A DNA stretch of 64,000 nucleotides from Tipula vernalis (lineage: Eukaryota; Arthropoda; Insecta; Diptera; Tipulidae): NCBI GenBank assembly GCA_958295665.1, contig OY282559.1, positions 269,429,347 through 269,493,346 on the forward strand, in the 5' to 3' direction. Shown here in pieces: positions 11,990 to 24,510 of the stretch. Position 1 is the stretch's first letter. Each line of letters opens with the position of its first letter. Made by a program: the position numbers and the translations under genes. The notes below the pieces were generated by a model, which was not told the DNA's origin, made no database searches, and worked only from the letters and a program-made list of their open reading frames with translations.

Positions 11990-12780
11990 GTTCATTTCTC
12001 GGATAAAATGTAGCCATCCCGAAAAAGTGTAAATTTTGTAAAAAGTGTAGGCTCATCCCGAAAAAAATATTATAATTAAAATGTATCTAACACGAAAAAA
12101 AATCATGTTTAAACCAAATTAAAACTAATAAATTTCTTAAAAAATATTTGTAATCAAAATATAAATACAAATTCATATACTAATTTATGTTCTGTTGGTA
12201 GTGTAGTCATTTAATATGAAGAAATCTTAAATTTCATACATCCAATATCAAAGATATTGCTTAATGGTTTTTATATAGGCGGATAGGCCATGATACTAGA
12301 TAAGAGCTGGCCAGCACCCCAGGTTCATATGTATGATAGGTATAAAAATATGTTTATGAAAAATTTGTATTTTTAGTGTAGCGTATGTGATATGTGAAAA
12401 CCTTAAAATATATACAGCCAATACTAATTGTTTAGGTTTGTGTCTTGACTAAAGTGTAGCTTTCCAGAAAATGTTTATCTATTTCTTAAAATGTAGCACC
12501 ATCCCGAAGAGCAAAAAATTCTTTAAAAACGTAAGCGATTAGAAAAAAAATCTAAATTAAAAGAAAACGTTATTCAGAATAATTTAGAAAATAAGGTTTA
12601 TTAAAAAATAAATTTTGAAAGTTTCTGAATCAATTTAAATTTTATAAATCCTTAAATTATATAGAGTCAATTATACAGAAAAATCTAATATGGATTTTAT
12701 ATGGCCAGTTAGGCAATAACAATATCAAGAGGCCATGAGCCCTTCAGGCTCATATATGTTGGGGTAAAATCATTTAAAAC
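11990..12780. repeat. Two diverged tandem units of about 440 bp
   Basis: TGTAG(C)CATCCCGAA-type motifs recur at about 12008, 12046 and 12491. A second shared block (TTTTATAT..GGC..TAGGC..ATA, GGCCA.GA, CAGG(T/C)TCATAT) occurs at about 12270-12330 and 12690-12760. No coding capacity and no recognisable family. Confidence 0.35.
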
Positions 12781-12799
12781 TTGTAACAATTTCTGATTG

Positions 12800-14830
12800 A
12801 TTGATTGTGAGTGTACACCCGTTTACACACAACAAAACCGAAGGATTGGATAGGATTATTAGTAGGGACAGACTCGATCCGGTTACAGACACCAATGCGA
12901 TCGATAGTTAGTAAATTAACGGCACAAAAGACAACACAATCTAACTACATTTTTAGATGATCATTTCTCTGGACTCCAGGGCCGGATACTCAGGTCTCCC
13001 TAAACCTAAATTAAAAATTATTAATGTTTTAATTTCCCTCTGTTCGCCTTTCAATAATTTACCTGATAAAATATTTAAGAAAATCTAAAATTACTAAGCT
13101 AAAATTATAATTATAATTACAGTAGAATTCGCTTATAGCGAACACTCAAGGGACATAATTTTGTTCACTATAGGCCGGCTGTTCATTTTAATCAAATATT
13201 CGTTTAAGTTTATAAACGTAGTTCTTTGTTTTTAGTGTATAAGAAAAAATAAATGTTCGTGAAAATTCAAGGCACACAACTATATGACAAAACCATATGA
13301 TCATTATAAGCGTTTGTTCGTTATATACATGGTTTGGTATAAACGGATTCTACTGTATTATAAAAAACATCATTATAACAAAAATAAAGATAAAATTAAA
13401 TAAAATAAAGTTGAAATTAAACTTTTATGATTTATTATGAGTGTACGACCAAGCATCATAGCAGGATCTCCCGGACTCCCGGGCCCATGCCGTATACCCG
13501 TTCACATATAACAAAACCGAAGGATTGGATAAGATTATTAGTTGGGACAGGCTCGACCCGGTTACAGGCACCAAGTCGATTGATAGTTAGTAAATTATTA
13601 GTACAATATATAATAAATAGGTTAGCACAAGACAGCAAAATCTAACTACATTATTAGATGATTATTTCTCTGGAATCCAGGGCCGGATACTCAGGACTCA
13701 ATAAATCCGAAATGTAAAACAGGGCTTAAAAAATTATTAATTATTAATGTTGTAATTTCATCCTAGTCCGTCTTTCATTAATTTACCTGATAAAATAATT
13801 AATAAAAATTTAAAATAGCACCGCTTATTTCATTATTAATGGTCCTTTTATATCCAATTAAAAATTATTACTTACTGCAACAAGAATTAACATAAACATT
13901 AAACCGTTTAAACATTAAATTTTACTTAAAACTAATCATCAATTTCTTACCGATCCAGAAAAGAAAATATATAATTATGAATTCAATTATTTTATAAAAT
14001 TTATATAAAATGATTTAAATGATAATATTACAACACCATAATACCTAGATTTATTAATAATTCAATAATTCAATTAGGTACTATAAGTATATTAAGAATC
14101 AACAAATAAAATTAAAATACAAATTCCCAGACAACTCTGAAAACTAAATTTAATTAATAAACATCATAATAACAAATTTTATTACTTAAATGAATAATTA
14201 TTATAACAGGATCCATCCCCAGCCGAAGGATAAGAGTAAATTGTTAGTAATTATATACTAAAAATAGTTAGCACAGGACAACACAGTTTCTAAACTACAG
14301 CTTATTCACTATTTGTTAATCCTGGAGGGTTGATTCAAACTAAAATTTAAATTTGAAATTCGGGATTAATTTTGATCCCAATAATAATGATTAATTCTAG
14401 AACTATGTTTATTCTGAAAATTGGATTATTTATTAGTAAATTAATTTAAAAAAAAAATTAAAGAAATCCCTTTAAGTATTTTAAAACTAAATTAATTAAA
14501 ATATATTAATGGATAAAACAGAATATATTACACATTACAAAAAAAAAATCAACATTTTATGAAAACAAATATGGAGCCTTCCCAATTCAAGGCTAAAAAT
14601 AACCACCTCCGACACTACATAAATGTGACAGCTCCATGTCCAACCCTGACCGGGTAACACCATGTTCCTTTCACACACAGCAAAATCTAAGGATAGGATA
14701 GGATAATTAGTAGTGATAGAAACAGCCCAGTAATAAACATCCAGGTATAGCCGACAGTTAGTATGATTATTCAGTAAAATTCATAAAAATTGATAAAAAT
14801 TATCAGCATAAGACAACACAAAAATTCTCT
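12800..14830. repeat. Diverged tandem modules (~0.5-0.7 kb) with GGATTGGATAGGATTATTAG core
   Basis: A module with the core AAGGATTGGATA.GATTATTAG, then CGA.CCGGTTACAG.CACC, GATAGTTAGTA and a CTCTGGA.TCCAGGGCCGGATAC block appears at 12.82-13.1 kb and 13.43-13.8 kb. Weaker copies lie at 14.21-14.4 and 14.64-14.83 kb. Another copy lies at 19.98-20.3 kb next to the OTU-containing LINE. The cores are about 680, 700 and 465 bp apart. They may be pieces of one non-coding repeat or of a LINE 3' region; no protein is encoded. Confidence 0.5.
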
Positions 14831-14924
14831 GAAATAAATTATAAATTAATTCCCATATAACAAATAAATAATTTTTTAAAAGTATTAATAATATTAATAC
14901 AGTAAATATTAATACAGTAATATA

Positions 14925-15296
14925 CCGAGCAAACGGCGCAGTGGTTAAAGCTGCGGCGTTTGGATCGGGAGGTATCGGGTTCGAATCCCGATAGGGGCGG
15001 GATGCAAAAGGGATTTTTCATCATCTGATTACGATCGATGATGACGATGAACACAACTATGACCCCCTGTTGAGAGTGCAGAATCCATGGGCCGACCCAA
15101 CTTTCATGTCAGCACTATAGGTTGGCATGAAGCAATGCAATGTGCAGGTGGTTTATACAAAGCGGGTCTATAGCCGTACGTCCTCGATTTGGCTACTACT
15201 GCGTAAAGTAGGACGGTAAAATTAAACTGCGAAAGAGTTGGGAGTGCCTTGAGCCCCAGAACAGATTGCAGAGATTAAAACCAAAAAAAAAAAAAA
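14925..15296 (+). mobile_element. Full-length tRNA-derived SINE with target-site duplication
   Basis: The head has a good pol III A box (GCGCAGTGGTTAAAGCTGCG) and a consensus B box (GGTTCGAATCCC) with pairing arms (ATCGG/CCGAT). A non-tRNA body of about 280 bp ends in an A-rich tail at 15283-15296. The 9 bp repeat AGTAATATA lies at 14916-14924 and again at 15300-15308, as expected of LINE-mediated insertion. The sharp ends and intact boxes suggest a fairly recent insertion. Confidence 0.85.
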
Positions 15297-15308
15297 TATA
15301 GTAATATA

Positions 15309-16130
15309 ATAAAACTAATAATTCCAAACAGAAAACAGCACAACGGTAAACCAATGGTTCTCATCGTCTTTATCCTACATCTTAAAAATAAAAGTTAAAA
15401 ATATATATTTAACCATAAAATTAAACTTAAACTAATCAGCAATTTCCTACAGATCTAGAAAAAGGAAATTAATAATAAGGTTGAAGTTAATTATTTATAA
15501 AATTATATAATATCATTTAAAAAATTGATTATGTTACGCCGCAAAATGTCTAGAATACCAATAATTTAGTTAAGCTCTACATGTATACAGGGCACTTACG
15601 AATAAAGCTCAAATAGAATTTCCCAGGTATCTCCAGAACCTAAATTAAATTATCACCGTTATACCATATCCCTACTACTTAATTAATCGAATTTAACTTA
15701 AATAAATTAGCTAGTGATATATAAAATAAAATAGTTATCACCAGACAATAGAATTTCTACGCTACATAACGGCTGGAAACTTGGAGTTTCTGGATGCTGA
15801 GCGAGAATTCACCAGTATTTCTGTAGCACGAAGACGATCTAACAATTATATATAATTAAGTATAATTTATAACAGCTACATAATCTTGTTGACATAATTA
15901 AGATAAACATAAATCAATATATACGAAATTTATTACTTATCTACACCACAAAACTTCAACTCCATTTATAGACATATTACCCTGCAAAATCAAGCATACA
16001 AAGTAAGTAAAATAATAAAACAGTGGAAGCCTTAAACATTATTCTCTTATAAATTTTATCTGTGTACCATATCAGTAAAATTGACGTTTGTATGTGAAAA
16101 CTGCAACCTAAACTCAAATAAATCCATTAA
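15309..16130. other. AT-rich spacer
   Basis: About 800 bp without a supported ORF, repeat or RNA gene. Short phrases such as CATATTACCCTGC recur here and in the tandem repeat that follows. Confidence 0.4.
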
Positions 16131-16680
16131 TTTAACTAATCAATTAAGTTCAAAACATTTAGCATCACAATTTGCCTTTATCTAGTTCCACGTTGTTCAC
16201 ATTTGTTTAATCCAAATTTGGCATGCATAAATAAATATGTCATTATGTGTTGCAAACCAAATCACAACTCAACTTAAAATTAATATTTCAAAATTAGTAT
16301 TTAATTATCTAACTTTGTTAATTTATAAACTTATAATATTAATAAAATCAATTAAATATAATTTAATGTAGTTTATAATACCCTGTAAAAAATAAATCAT
16401 ACCTAAATATACTCTTAAATAAATCTAAATATATCCATAAAATTTTATCTCATTTCTCGTACATATTACCCTGCCACTAAAATATGCACAGATAAATGAA
16501 TGCGTCATTATGTGTTGAAAATCAAATCTTAACTCAACTCAAATCATCATTTCCAAATTAGCATTTTATTTATATATTTAGTTAATTTTTAATTTTATAA
16601 TATTACATTAAATTAAATTAAAATCAATTTGATGCCGTTTGTAATACCATGTAAAAAAAAAAATATTAATCATAAATAAA
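16130..16680. repeat. Two tandem units of about 265 bp
   Basis: CATTATGTGTTG occurs at 16241 and 16506, and ATACC(C/A)TGTAAAAAA at about 16378 and 16645, both 265 bp apart. The sequence between them is similar. The units are non-coding. Confidence 0.6.
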
Positions 16681-19600
16681 TAAACTATTTTCAATGAATT
16701 GTATACGACGGATCCAATTCGACCCAAACCCATTCGATTATACGAAGTATAAGAATCCTATTTGAGTCGAATACACTTAAACTTCATTGAACCTGTATAT
16801 TCATGTTTTATCAAGCCCACCATATTTGTTCCATGAATACTAAAACTCACAGAGCGAAAAAATAACACCAGCATACAAATACAAAACCAACACCAATGCA
16901 CCACAAGTCCGATTATCAGCAATATTATAAATTTATTTTGCGCTAATACATGAAAGTATCGGTGATCGACAGATTATATAAATGAGTGAGAAAAACATAC
17001 AAATTGTAGATAAAACAAAACAAACGAGTTGTGGAAGGAAAATTTGGTATGTTAATAATAAAAAAACTAATTGGGAATATGGGATTGGTTAGATGAGAGT
17101 ATTTTTATTCTATTTTCGCACCAACACTTTCAACCACAAGCGATTAAATGTCTCTTACATTCTGTGTGCTTCATCACTGAATCAGGCCCATAGTATTACA
17201 TCAGTGCTGGCCCTGTACAAATAATATAATCTTATATACTAAACCACCAACACACATTGAAGGTTAATATTTCTACCATTTTTCATGTGCGTATTTAGTA
17301 GGATACTTATCATGTTTTCAGTGTTTTCCTAATATTATTCCTAATATCCAAATACTACTAAACAGGAAAATATTTGTGACGACTATACCATGTAACAGGC
17401 TACTAGTCTAACTAGTAGGTTAACAGAAATTACTAGTGCAGAGCTTACGGGCGGTCAATTTATCCTGGCTAGGTTTCAGGGAAATGGGGTGGGGTTTTCC
17501 GCAAGATGCACCCATCGGTATTAGACCGCTAAACAAAATAGGGATTGACAAGACATACCACAACATCACCAGTAATCTACCTACCTAAATTACCTACACT
17601 TTATCTCATCCTCAGCTGTCGAATTCTTTTACTTTCGCATCATAAAATCAAATAAAATAGAAAACAATTGAAAGTTAAATTTTAACATTCCGATTTATTC
17701 CAAAAGAAAAAAAAACAAAAGAATATTTAATATAACCATAACAAAGAATAAAAACAAAAAAAAATTAAGAAAATATGTTAATTAAATCTAAAACTAATCT
17801 AAAACCCTACTACCCTAAAGACAATTAGCCTAAATTAGTTCTTAATGATAAATGATAAATTAAATGAGGTTGAAAGAAAAAATCGGAAAATTTAGAACTA
17901 ACTGTGTATACATATAAAAATAATTGTTATTAAATATTTTCAAAATAAAAATAAAAATTGTTTTCCACTTAGCTGATGAATTGTTGAATGCTGGATGACG
18001 AAGTTTATGATGTACATTGTATATTTTTTTGTTTTTGTAATTGTTTATTAATGGTTAATTGTACATTGATATGTGTTACGGTTCTTATTGATACCGTACA
18101 CCCATATACCGGTAACCACCGTCACTACACATGTCATATAAGAACGTAAATTTCTGGCTAGAACTAAATATATTAATTTATTTAAGTTTTAATTAATTTT
18201 TAAGTTTATATAATTTAGCACTATTCCGTTCTTTAGTAATTTTTTTTTTTATATTTTTATTTTTTTGTGATTACTTAATGCAACGTATGTAGTTCACTCT
18301 CGTTATGAATTAATATCGATACGTTATACTGGTACAGTTTTTACAATCACCACAGGTTTTATTCACATATTGAATTACATTAACGAATTGTTAACTTAGA
18401 GAACTTATTTGATATTATGATAAATATTCACTTATTTAATTAGTTTATTCATTCGTATTATTTACACTACATATTTAAGGAAGTATATTGAAGCAAAAAA
18501 AAAAAAACTTAATTTTTACACAATTATTTTTTTGCTATACACATAGTTTAGTCAATCAAAATATAGCACGTTTTGATCAGAATTGTTTTCAACGGTTTTT
18601 ATTTACAGTCCACTAAACCGTTTTATATAAAAATACCACTTAAACTTTAGATATAGTTTTTACTTAAACATAAAGTTAACTTAATTTTTAGTTTATTAAA
18701 TTTATAATATATTTTTTGGGATTACATTAAATTATTTCTTTTGTTTTAATCGAGATTATTTACTCGATTCCAAAAAAAAACAAAATATTTTATTTTACCA
18801 AGACCTTCTAGAAATGGCAAACAAAATTTTAACTTATTTTTCTATTTTATTGATGGCACCGTAATTTATATCAACACGAACACGTCTCTTACAATAATGA
18901 CCTTTTTTTGTTTTTTTTTTTCAAATTTTCATTTCGTAAGCCATCACAGCATTCTCTCCAAAAAAAACCAAATTACCACAGTAAAGGGAGCGCTGCATCT
19001 AACCCTTTGACGGTCAGGTTGCCAAACCAACAAAAAAATTCTTTATTCTATTGTTGTTCGCATATTACAAGACAAAAACCAACAACAATATAAACATAGT
19101 ACATTTCTTGAGAGAATCTATACAAAGAGCGAACGAGACGAATGCACAAAATCTGTTGTTGGCTTTGTTATATATCATGTTTCAAGTATATATTTTTGTC
19201 GATTGTATATAAACTATATACACAAGAACGCATATAAGAATGCGTAAAAATAAACTCAAATATGAAATTAACTACGACGTACATATGTCTATTTAAGTTA
19301 AAATTTATTTTAATTCTATTCGACAATTAGATTTTAGTAATTAAAATTGAAATTGAATTTCTTGTACAATCTCACTAAAGTTAAAATCATGCACTTAAAC
19401 AAGAAATCAATAATTTTGATTTCTTTATCTATAAATATAAAACATTGCCTGATAAATGCATCCCGGTGGATTGCATTTTCCAAAAATTCACTTCAATTAT
19501 TATTACACTTACACTTTAATTATTATTAGACTAAAATTGAATTCAATTAAGATTAAAATGTATATACATATGTATATAAAGTATATACATAACACTACAC

Positions 19601-19979
19601 TAAATAAATAAAACAAAAATAAAGACAAAAATAAAATTAAATTAAATTTTTGAAGAGGATAGAAAAAAACACGTCTATCCTCTTTGAATGTTCGCACTCG
19701 CCTCATTTAAAACTTGTAACAATTTCTGAACATAAATTAGTAAGAATTAAAATTCAAAAGTTCAAAATTGTATTGTTATACAGTTGCATATTTCAAAAAT
19801 CTCTATTTTGATGAATTTTATTGGATATAACCAGAACCATCTTGATATGAATAGAGCCGGCATGTAAAAAATGAACTTAAAATAAAGGACATAGAAACAC
19901 TAAAAAATATTTTATTTTCATAGAGTTTGTATGAAAAAACGCGATTTCGATTTGATTTGATTTTGATTTGATTTGGGTT
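16681..19979. other. Long AT-rich stretch without genes
   Basis: About 3.3 kb with many T and A homopolymers. Only short spurious ORFs (60-71 codons) are present. A small inverted repeat (GGCTACTAGTCTAACTAGTAGG) lies near 17400. I see no gene, tRNA or mobile-element end. Confidence 0.5.
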
Positions 19980-20300
19980 GTACGACCAAGCCTTTAGCAA
20001 GGTCTCCCGGATGACGCCGAGCCCACCATACACCCTTTTTACATTGACTTGGAAGGATTGGATAGGATTATTAGTATAGGATTGAGTTCGACCCGGTTAC
20101 AGACACCTTGACGGTCAACAGTTAGTAGTATAACAATTGTTAATAATAATAATAATTTGTTATCACAGGACGGCATAATTTCTATCTACAAGTTCTTATT
20201 TCCCTAAGACCGGTAACTTTGCTTTTTTCCTTCAGTCCTGAAATTTTAACTTTGTATTATTATTGTAATTTATTCTGACAGAATTATCTAATCTATTGCT
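19980..20300. repeat. Further copy of the GGATTGGATAGGATTATTAG module
   Basis: GTACGACCAAGC, GTCTCCCGGA, GGAAGGATTGGATAGGATTA, CGACCCGGTTACAGACACC and a GTTAGTA block follow in the same order as at 13.43 kb. It lies about 0.7 kb downstream (minus strand) of the last ORF of the OTU-containing LINE and could belong to its 3' region. Confidence 0.5.
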
Positions 20301-20960
20301 AATTTCCTGAGGTCCAACGTGTCATCATCTTAATCACTATTTATTTTAATAAGGTTAAATATGGTTCTCAGCAATCCTCGGTTAGTTACTTCCTATCCAA
20401 ATTTATACTAAATAAATAAATAATCATCTAGTAACAATCCTGTCCAGGAGCAGGAAAAATCTATTAATATTATTTTATTTAATCCATCCAGACACTTGCA
20501 TGCTCCATCAAGTTTGATCATTTCCTATATAAATAACTAAATTAAACTAAATTAGTCTCAATTCGCTACTTAACTTTTGGAGAGTAATAAATTCTGCAAT
20601 ATACCTGAAACAATTCCAACTTTGAACCCAATTAGCATGTTATGAATAGTCCACCCTTCCCATATAAAAACACAACCAACTACAAATTTGCATCTCTCCC
20701 ACCTTGACATTACAACCGCATACCCTTCGTCAATTATAAATTATAACAAATAAACTATACATACTCGTATATGTATTCAATTATTTATTTACTATGTCAA
20801 TCCATTTATATCTATTTATTTTACCTCTACTTAACTTAAATAAATTTAACTACATTTGTTTAGCAGTTGATTAATTAATTAATTACCCATTAGTTCCTTG
20901 CTTGACATCGCTCTGATGTACGTAAGCGATGAATATTTGATAAAAGTTGTAATATCCAAC
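20301..20960. other. Region downstream of the OTU-LINE ORFs
   Basis: About 660 bp of AT-rich non-coding DNA on the 3' side of the LINE. It may be its 3' UTR. No poly-A or microsatellite tail marks an end. Confidence 0.35.
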
Positions 20961-23900
20961 CTACATTACTTTAGCTATCTCTTCTTCCGAAATTTCATCT
21001 TCAAGAAGCTCACTAGAATCTGATTCTTCGCATTGGTAAATCCCTTCAGCTGCTTTCCGTAAATCAACTCGAGAGGATAAGAGAGGTTCCCATTCATTAT
21101 GCGATCTGTTGAGATAATTTAAATCCTGGTGTAACGCATCATGCCTGGTTAAACATGGTCGTCCTAGTTTCCTAGGACCAGCACTGTACGTGAAAGCAGC
21201 CTTGAGTATATGGATAGACGGACGGCGGTACACATGTCCCCAATAATTGATCCGCTGGAACTTAATGCGCTTTGTTATTGTTTTACCGTTCAAAATTTCT
21301 TTAATTTTCCTTGTTCCGAGGGTGGATTTATCTTTATTAAAGTCCAGCAAGTGTAAGGGCGGTGGTTTTTAATCCGTAGATCATCATGGGAACTATGACA
21401 GTATTATACATCGTGATGGCTATCTTAGAAGATACTTTATTTCTTTTAATGAAAGATTGCATTAGTTTCGTGACCCCGAGTGCTTGGCGACACCGGGTGC
21501 GGATAGTGAGGGGCCTACTAAGCCTAGTTGTAAAGTAGGTGCCCAAGTATCGTAATGTTTTCACTGAGGTGAAAGTAATTCCACCCATTCTGACATTGGA
21601 TGGGATGGGTATTAAGGAGTCTGGGTTTCTAATAAGTACAGTGCATTTATTTGGATTTAATGTTAGTCCGGCAATCTCTAATCCAGCGATCAACTCAATC
21701 AGAATGGGTTCTAAGCGTGCAGGGTCTCGAGTGACAATTAAAATGTCATCAGCATATGCTAGAATTAAAGTAAACTGCAATGTCCCTCCTTGATTTAAAC
21801 ATAATTCTGGATACTGATCGGCAACAGTTACCAATACTTCATTCAAAATGAAATTACAAAGTCTTGGTGATTGAGGACAACCCTGTTTTACCCCTTTGTT
21901 CTTTTTAACTCTAGCTGTACAGGTGTTAAACCACTTGATAGAGGTTTTCTCCCAGAAACAAGCCTTTATGATGCGGTTTACCAGATAATGAGGCACATAT
22001 TGTTGAAGACATTCGATTACGACCTTTACATTGACTGTGTCAAATGCTTTTGCTAAGTCAATAGAAAAGGTAAAAGTTTCATTCCCGGAGCGCCATTCTT
22101 CATCCAGTACTCGACGAACGACAAACATGTGATCATCAGTTGAGCGATTGGCCAAAAACGCAGCTTGGTATGAAGGCGGTAATTCGAGATGATCATCCAA
22201 CTTTTCAAGAAGAAGCTTGGCATAGATCTTGTATCCTACATTGCATAGGGTTATGCGTCGGAAATCACTGGTTTGACGAGGATTCTTGTTCTTAGGAATT
22301 GGAACCTGAATGGTCTCCAGCCACTCGGTTGGTGGGTCATTGTTTATCCATGCAGTTTCTATGACTTTATCAAGCGCTTCAACAATATTGTTGGGTGCAT
22401 ATTTAAATAATTCAATGGGAATTTGATCTGGGCCCGGGGCAGTGCCTGGGCGGATGAAATTCAGGACTGACTGAATGTCTTCCTTATTTGGAGGAGGACC
22501 TAGACGCAAGTAGTCCTGTTCCTCTATAAGGCTCGGCCAGGTTCCTTCAATGGTAGAAAGTTCATTTACCCAGGAGGAAATTGGTATGTAATTTCCGCGA
22601 AAGGAAGAGCAATCTCGTTTGAAAATCTTAAAATATGAATAAGTTAAAATTGTTTGCATTCAGAAGATTTGTGCCTGGAATAGGCATCAGACAAACGTTT
22701 CCTGGCACTTTGTAGACGCAATCAAGAGCTCATCTCCTGTGGATGAGCATGTTTGTGAAATTGGGCCTGTTTAAAAAGCGCCAGTGCTTTCCTACGCTTA
22801 GGTGTCAGGGGCGTATTGGTGGTGAGTAACTGTTGGGAGCTTTCCTTGATGCAAGTAGTTATCAAATGCCATAGATTACAATCATTTATATACCGCACTT
22901 TTCGCATGGTGCACACAATCCATATTAAACGATGATCTCTTAGTGACGGGTAAAAACAGGCGGCTTTCAACGACTTAACATAAATAACCCGATTGCTTTT
23001 ACGGGTTAAAATATAGTCCAACTGGGAATACAATCGACCATCAGTCCAGGTCATAAGTTTTCGCCGACGTCCATGAAGGGTGTGATTAAAAAGTTGAGTC
23101 AACCGAGTAAGTAGTTCTAGAGAAACTCCATTCTCATTCTTCGACTGCAAATCATCTTCTTTTAGATGAGCATTAAAATTTCCAAATAAGACGATATCGA
23201 TCTGTTGCGGCCAACGATCAATTATCGAAAGTAACTTTGAGAATATCTTTGTGGAAAGACGACGATTGTATTGGGAAGTGTGAGGTGGAACATAAACGGA
23301 TATGGCAATGATTCTCCTATTCTCAATTCTGCCGTTCAGAGTAATTATGGCACCAAAATATTTTCGAATTCCCATGGTCCGAATGAAGGTATGCCTTTTT
23401 ATCAAAATTCCCACTCCACGTCTTTTTGTCTTGGGATCGTTTGTAAGGTGCCAAATGTAATTATTTGAAGAACAGGTTCCAGAGGGCATATTTGTTTCTG
23501 AGACACTACATATATGGACATTATTTTCTAATAAAATTCTGTCAATGGCGTCACGTTTCTGGGAGTTATTAAGGCCTCGAACGTTCCAAGTTCCAAGGCA
23601 GAATGAGTTGACGGGAAGGTCCAGGATTGGTGACTCAATTAACTGTGATTCCTCAATTAGTGTATAAGGATTGTCAGTGGTGGAAATTTTCCGGTGGACA
23701 TTCTCTGCTATGTTAGGCAAATCGGAATATTGTGCCGTGTTAGCAAGCAATGGGGTATGTTCCTGTTGGAACATTAAGCTGTCATAATGTGACCCCGTAT
23801 ATAGCAAATTAATTTCAGTGTTATACGTTCCCATGGTCGGTGTAACAGTGATTTGATGTTTGACATAATAAATATTTATTTTTAGTTTTTTCAAATTAGA

Positions 23901-24223
23901 CACGGCCGAAAGACATTCGGCGCCACCCCAAAATCCAGTCTGCTGAAGGTCGGATAGATATCTTAATATTAATTGATTTCCAGTGTGATTCAAAATTTCC
24001 TGGGATTATAGATCTGATGACATGCATCCAATATTGTGTGAGAATAATCATCAAGATTACCGCGTATAAAGCTGACAATTTCAGCTCGGAGATCACTTGC
24101 TGAACAGGTCGAAGAATGAGAATCTTGTAGTTGCAGCTGATGGATGATTGCATTAAAAAGGCAATTTTCATCACTTGGTATTTTGTGTACTTCCATGCCT
24201 AACAGTAAATACTGAGTGTGCAA
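20961..24223 (-). pseudogene. LINE polyprotein with OTU-like domain, endonuclease and RTE-like RT
   Basis: Read right to left, one protein is split over four frames. At 24223-23760 is an OTU cysteine-protease-like domain: SDENCLFNAIIHQL with the catalytic-type Cys, SDLRAEIVSFI, then after a frameshift near 23995 FWGGAECLSAVS and the His motif GSHYDSL. At 23600-22900 is an exonuclease/endonuclease fold: TWNVRGLN, VSETN, GVGILIKR, FGNFNAHL and DYILTRKSN..LRDHRLI. A stop near 22722 and a frameshift precede the RT at 22659-21337: DFRRITLCNVGYKIYAKLL, DLAKAFDTVNV, QGCPQSPRLCNF and ILAYADDILIV. A further frameshift leads to the C-terminal part at 21350-20961 (YWGHVYRRP, GPRKLGRPCL), typical of RTE-type elements. 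The OTU domain may process the polyprotein or remove ubiquitin; this is inference. Confidence 0.8.
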
Positions 24224-24373
24224 TTATTATACATTGCACACTCAGTATTTACTGTTAGGCATGGAAGTACACAAAATACCAAGTGATGAAAATTGCCTTT
24301 TTAATGCAATCATCCATCAGCTGCAACTACAAGATTCTCATTCTTTGACCTATTCAGCAAGTGATCTCCGAGC
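24084..24373. repeat. Head-to-head inverted duplication of the LINE 5' end (141 bp arms)
   Basis: Arms 24084-24224 and 24233-24373 are reverse complements, differing at only a few positions, around an 8 bp loop (TATTATAC). Both encode the start of the OTU domain (EVHKIPSDENCLFNAIIHQL), once on each strand. The element therefore begins with its own first ~140 bp inverted. Confidence 0.9.
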
Positions 24374-24510
24374 CAATATTGCCAATTTACCGATTTATTT
24401 AACTTAACTTACCTTCCAATTTTCTAGTTATTAATTCCAGCTATTGCACTACAATTGTAAATTCTAAATTCTTAACTCAATAGCATACTAAATAATTTAA
24501 TTTATGAATT

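Noticed and set aside
14930..15005. A functional tRNA gene
   Set aside because: The A and B boxes are good, but the sequence continues into a SINE body with A tail and target duplication, and the acceptor arm does not pair.
16735..16790. loxP-like TATACGAAGTATAA motif
   Set aside because: Only part of one arm matches and there is no spacer and second arm; chance similarity.
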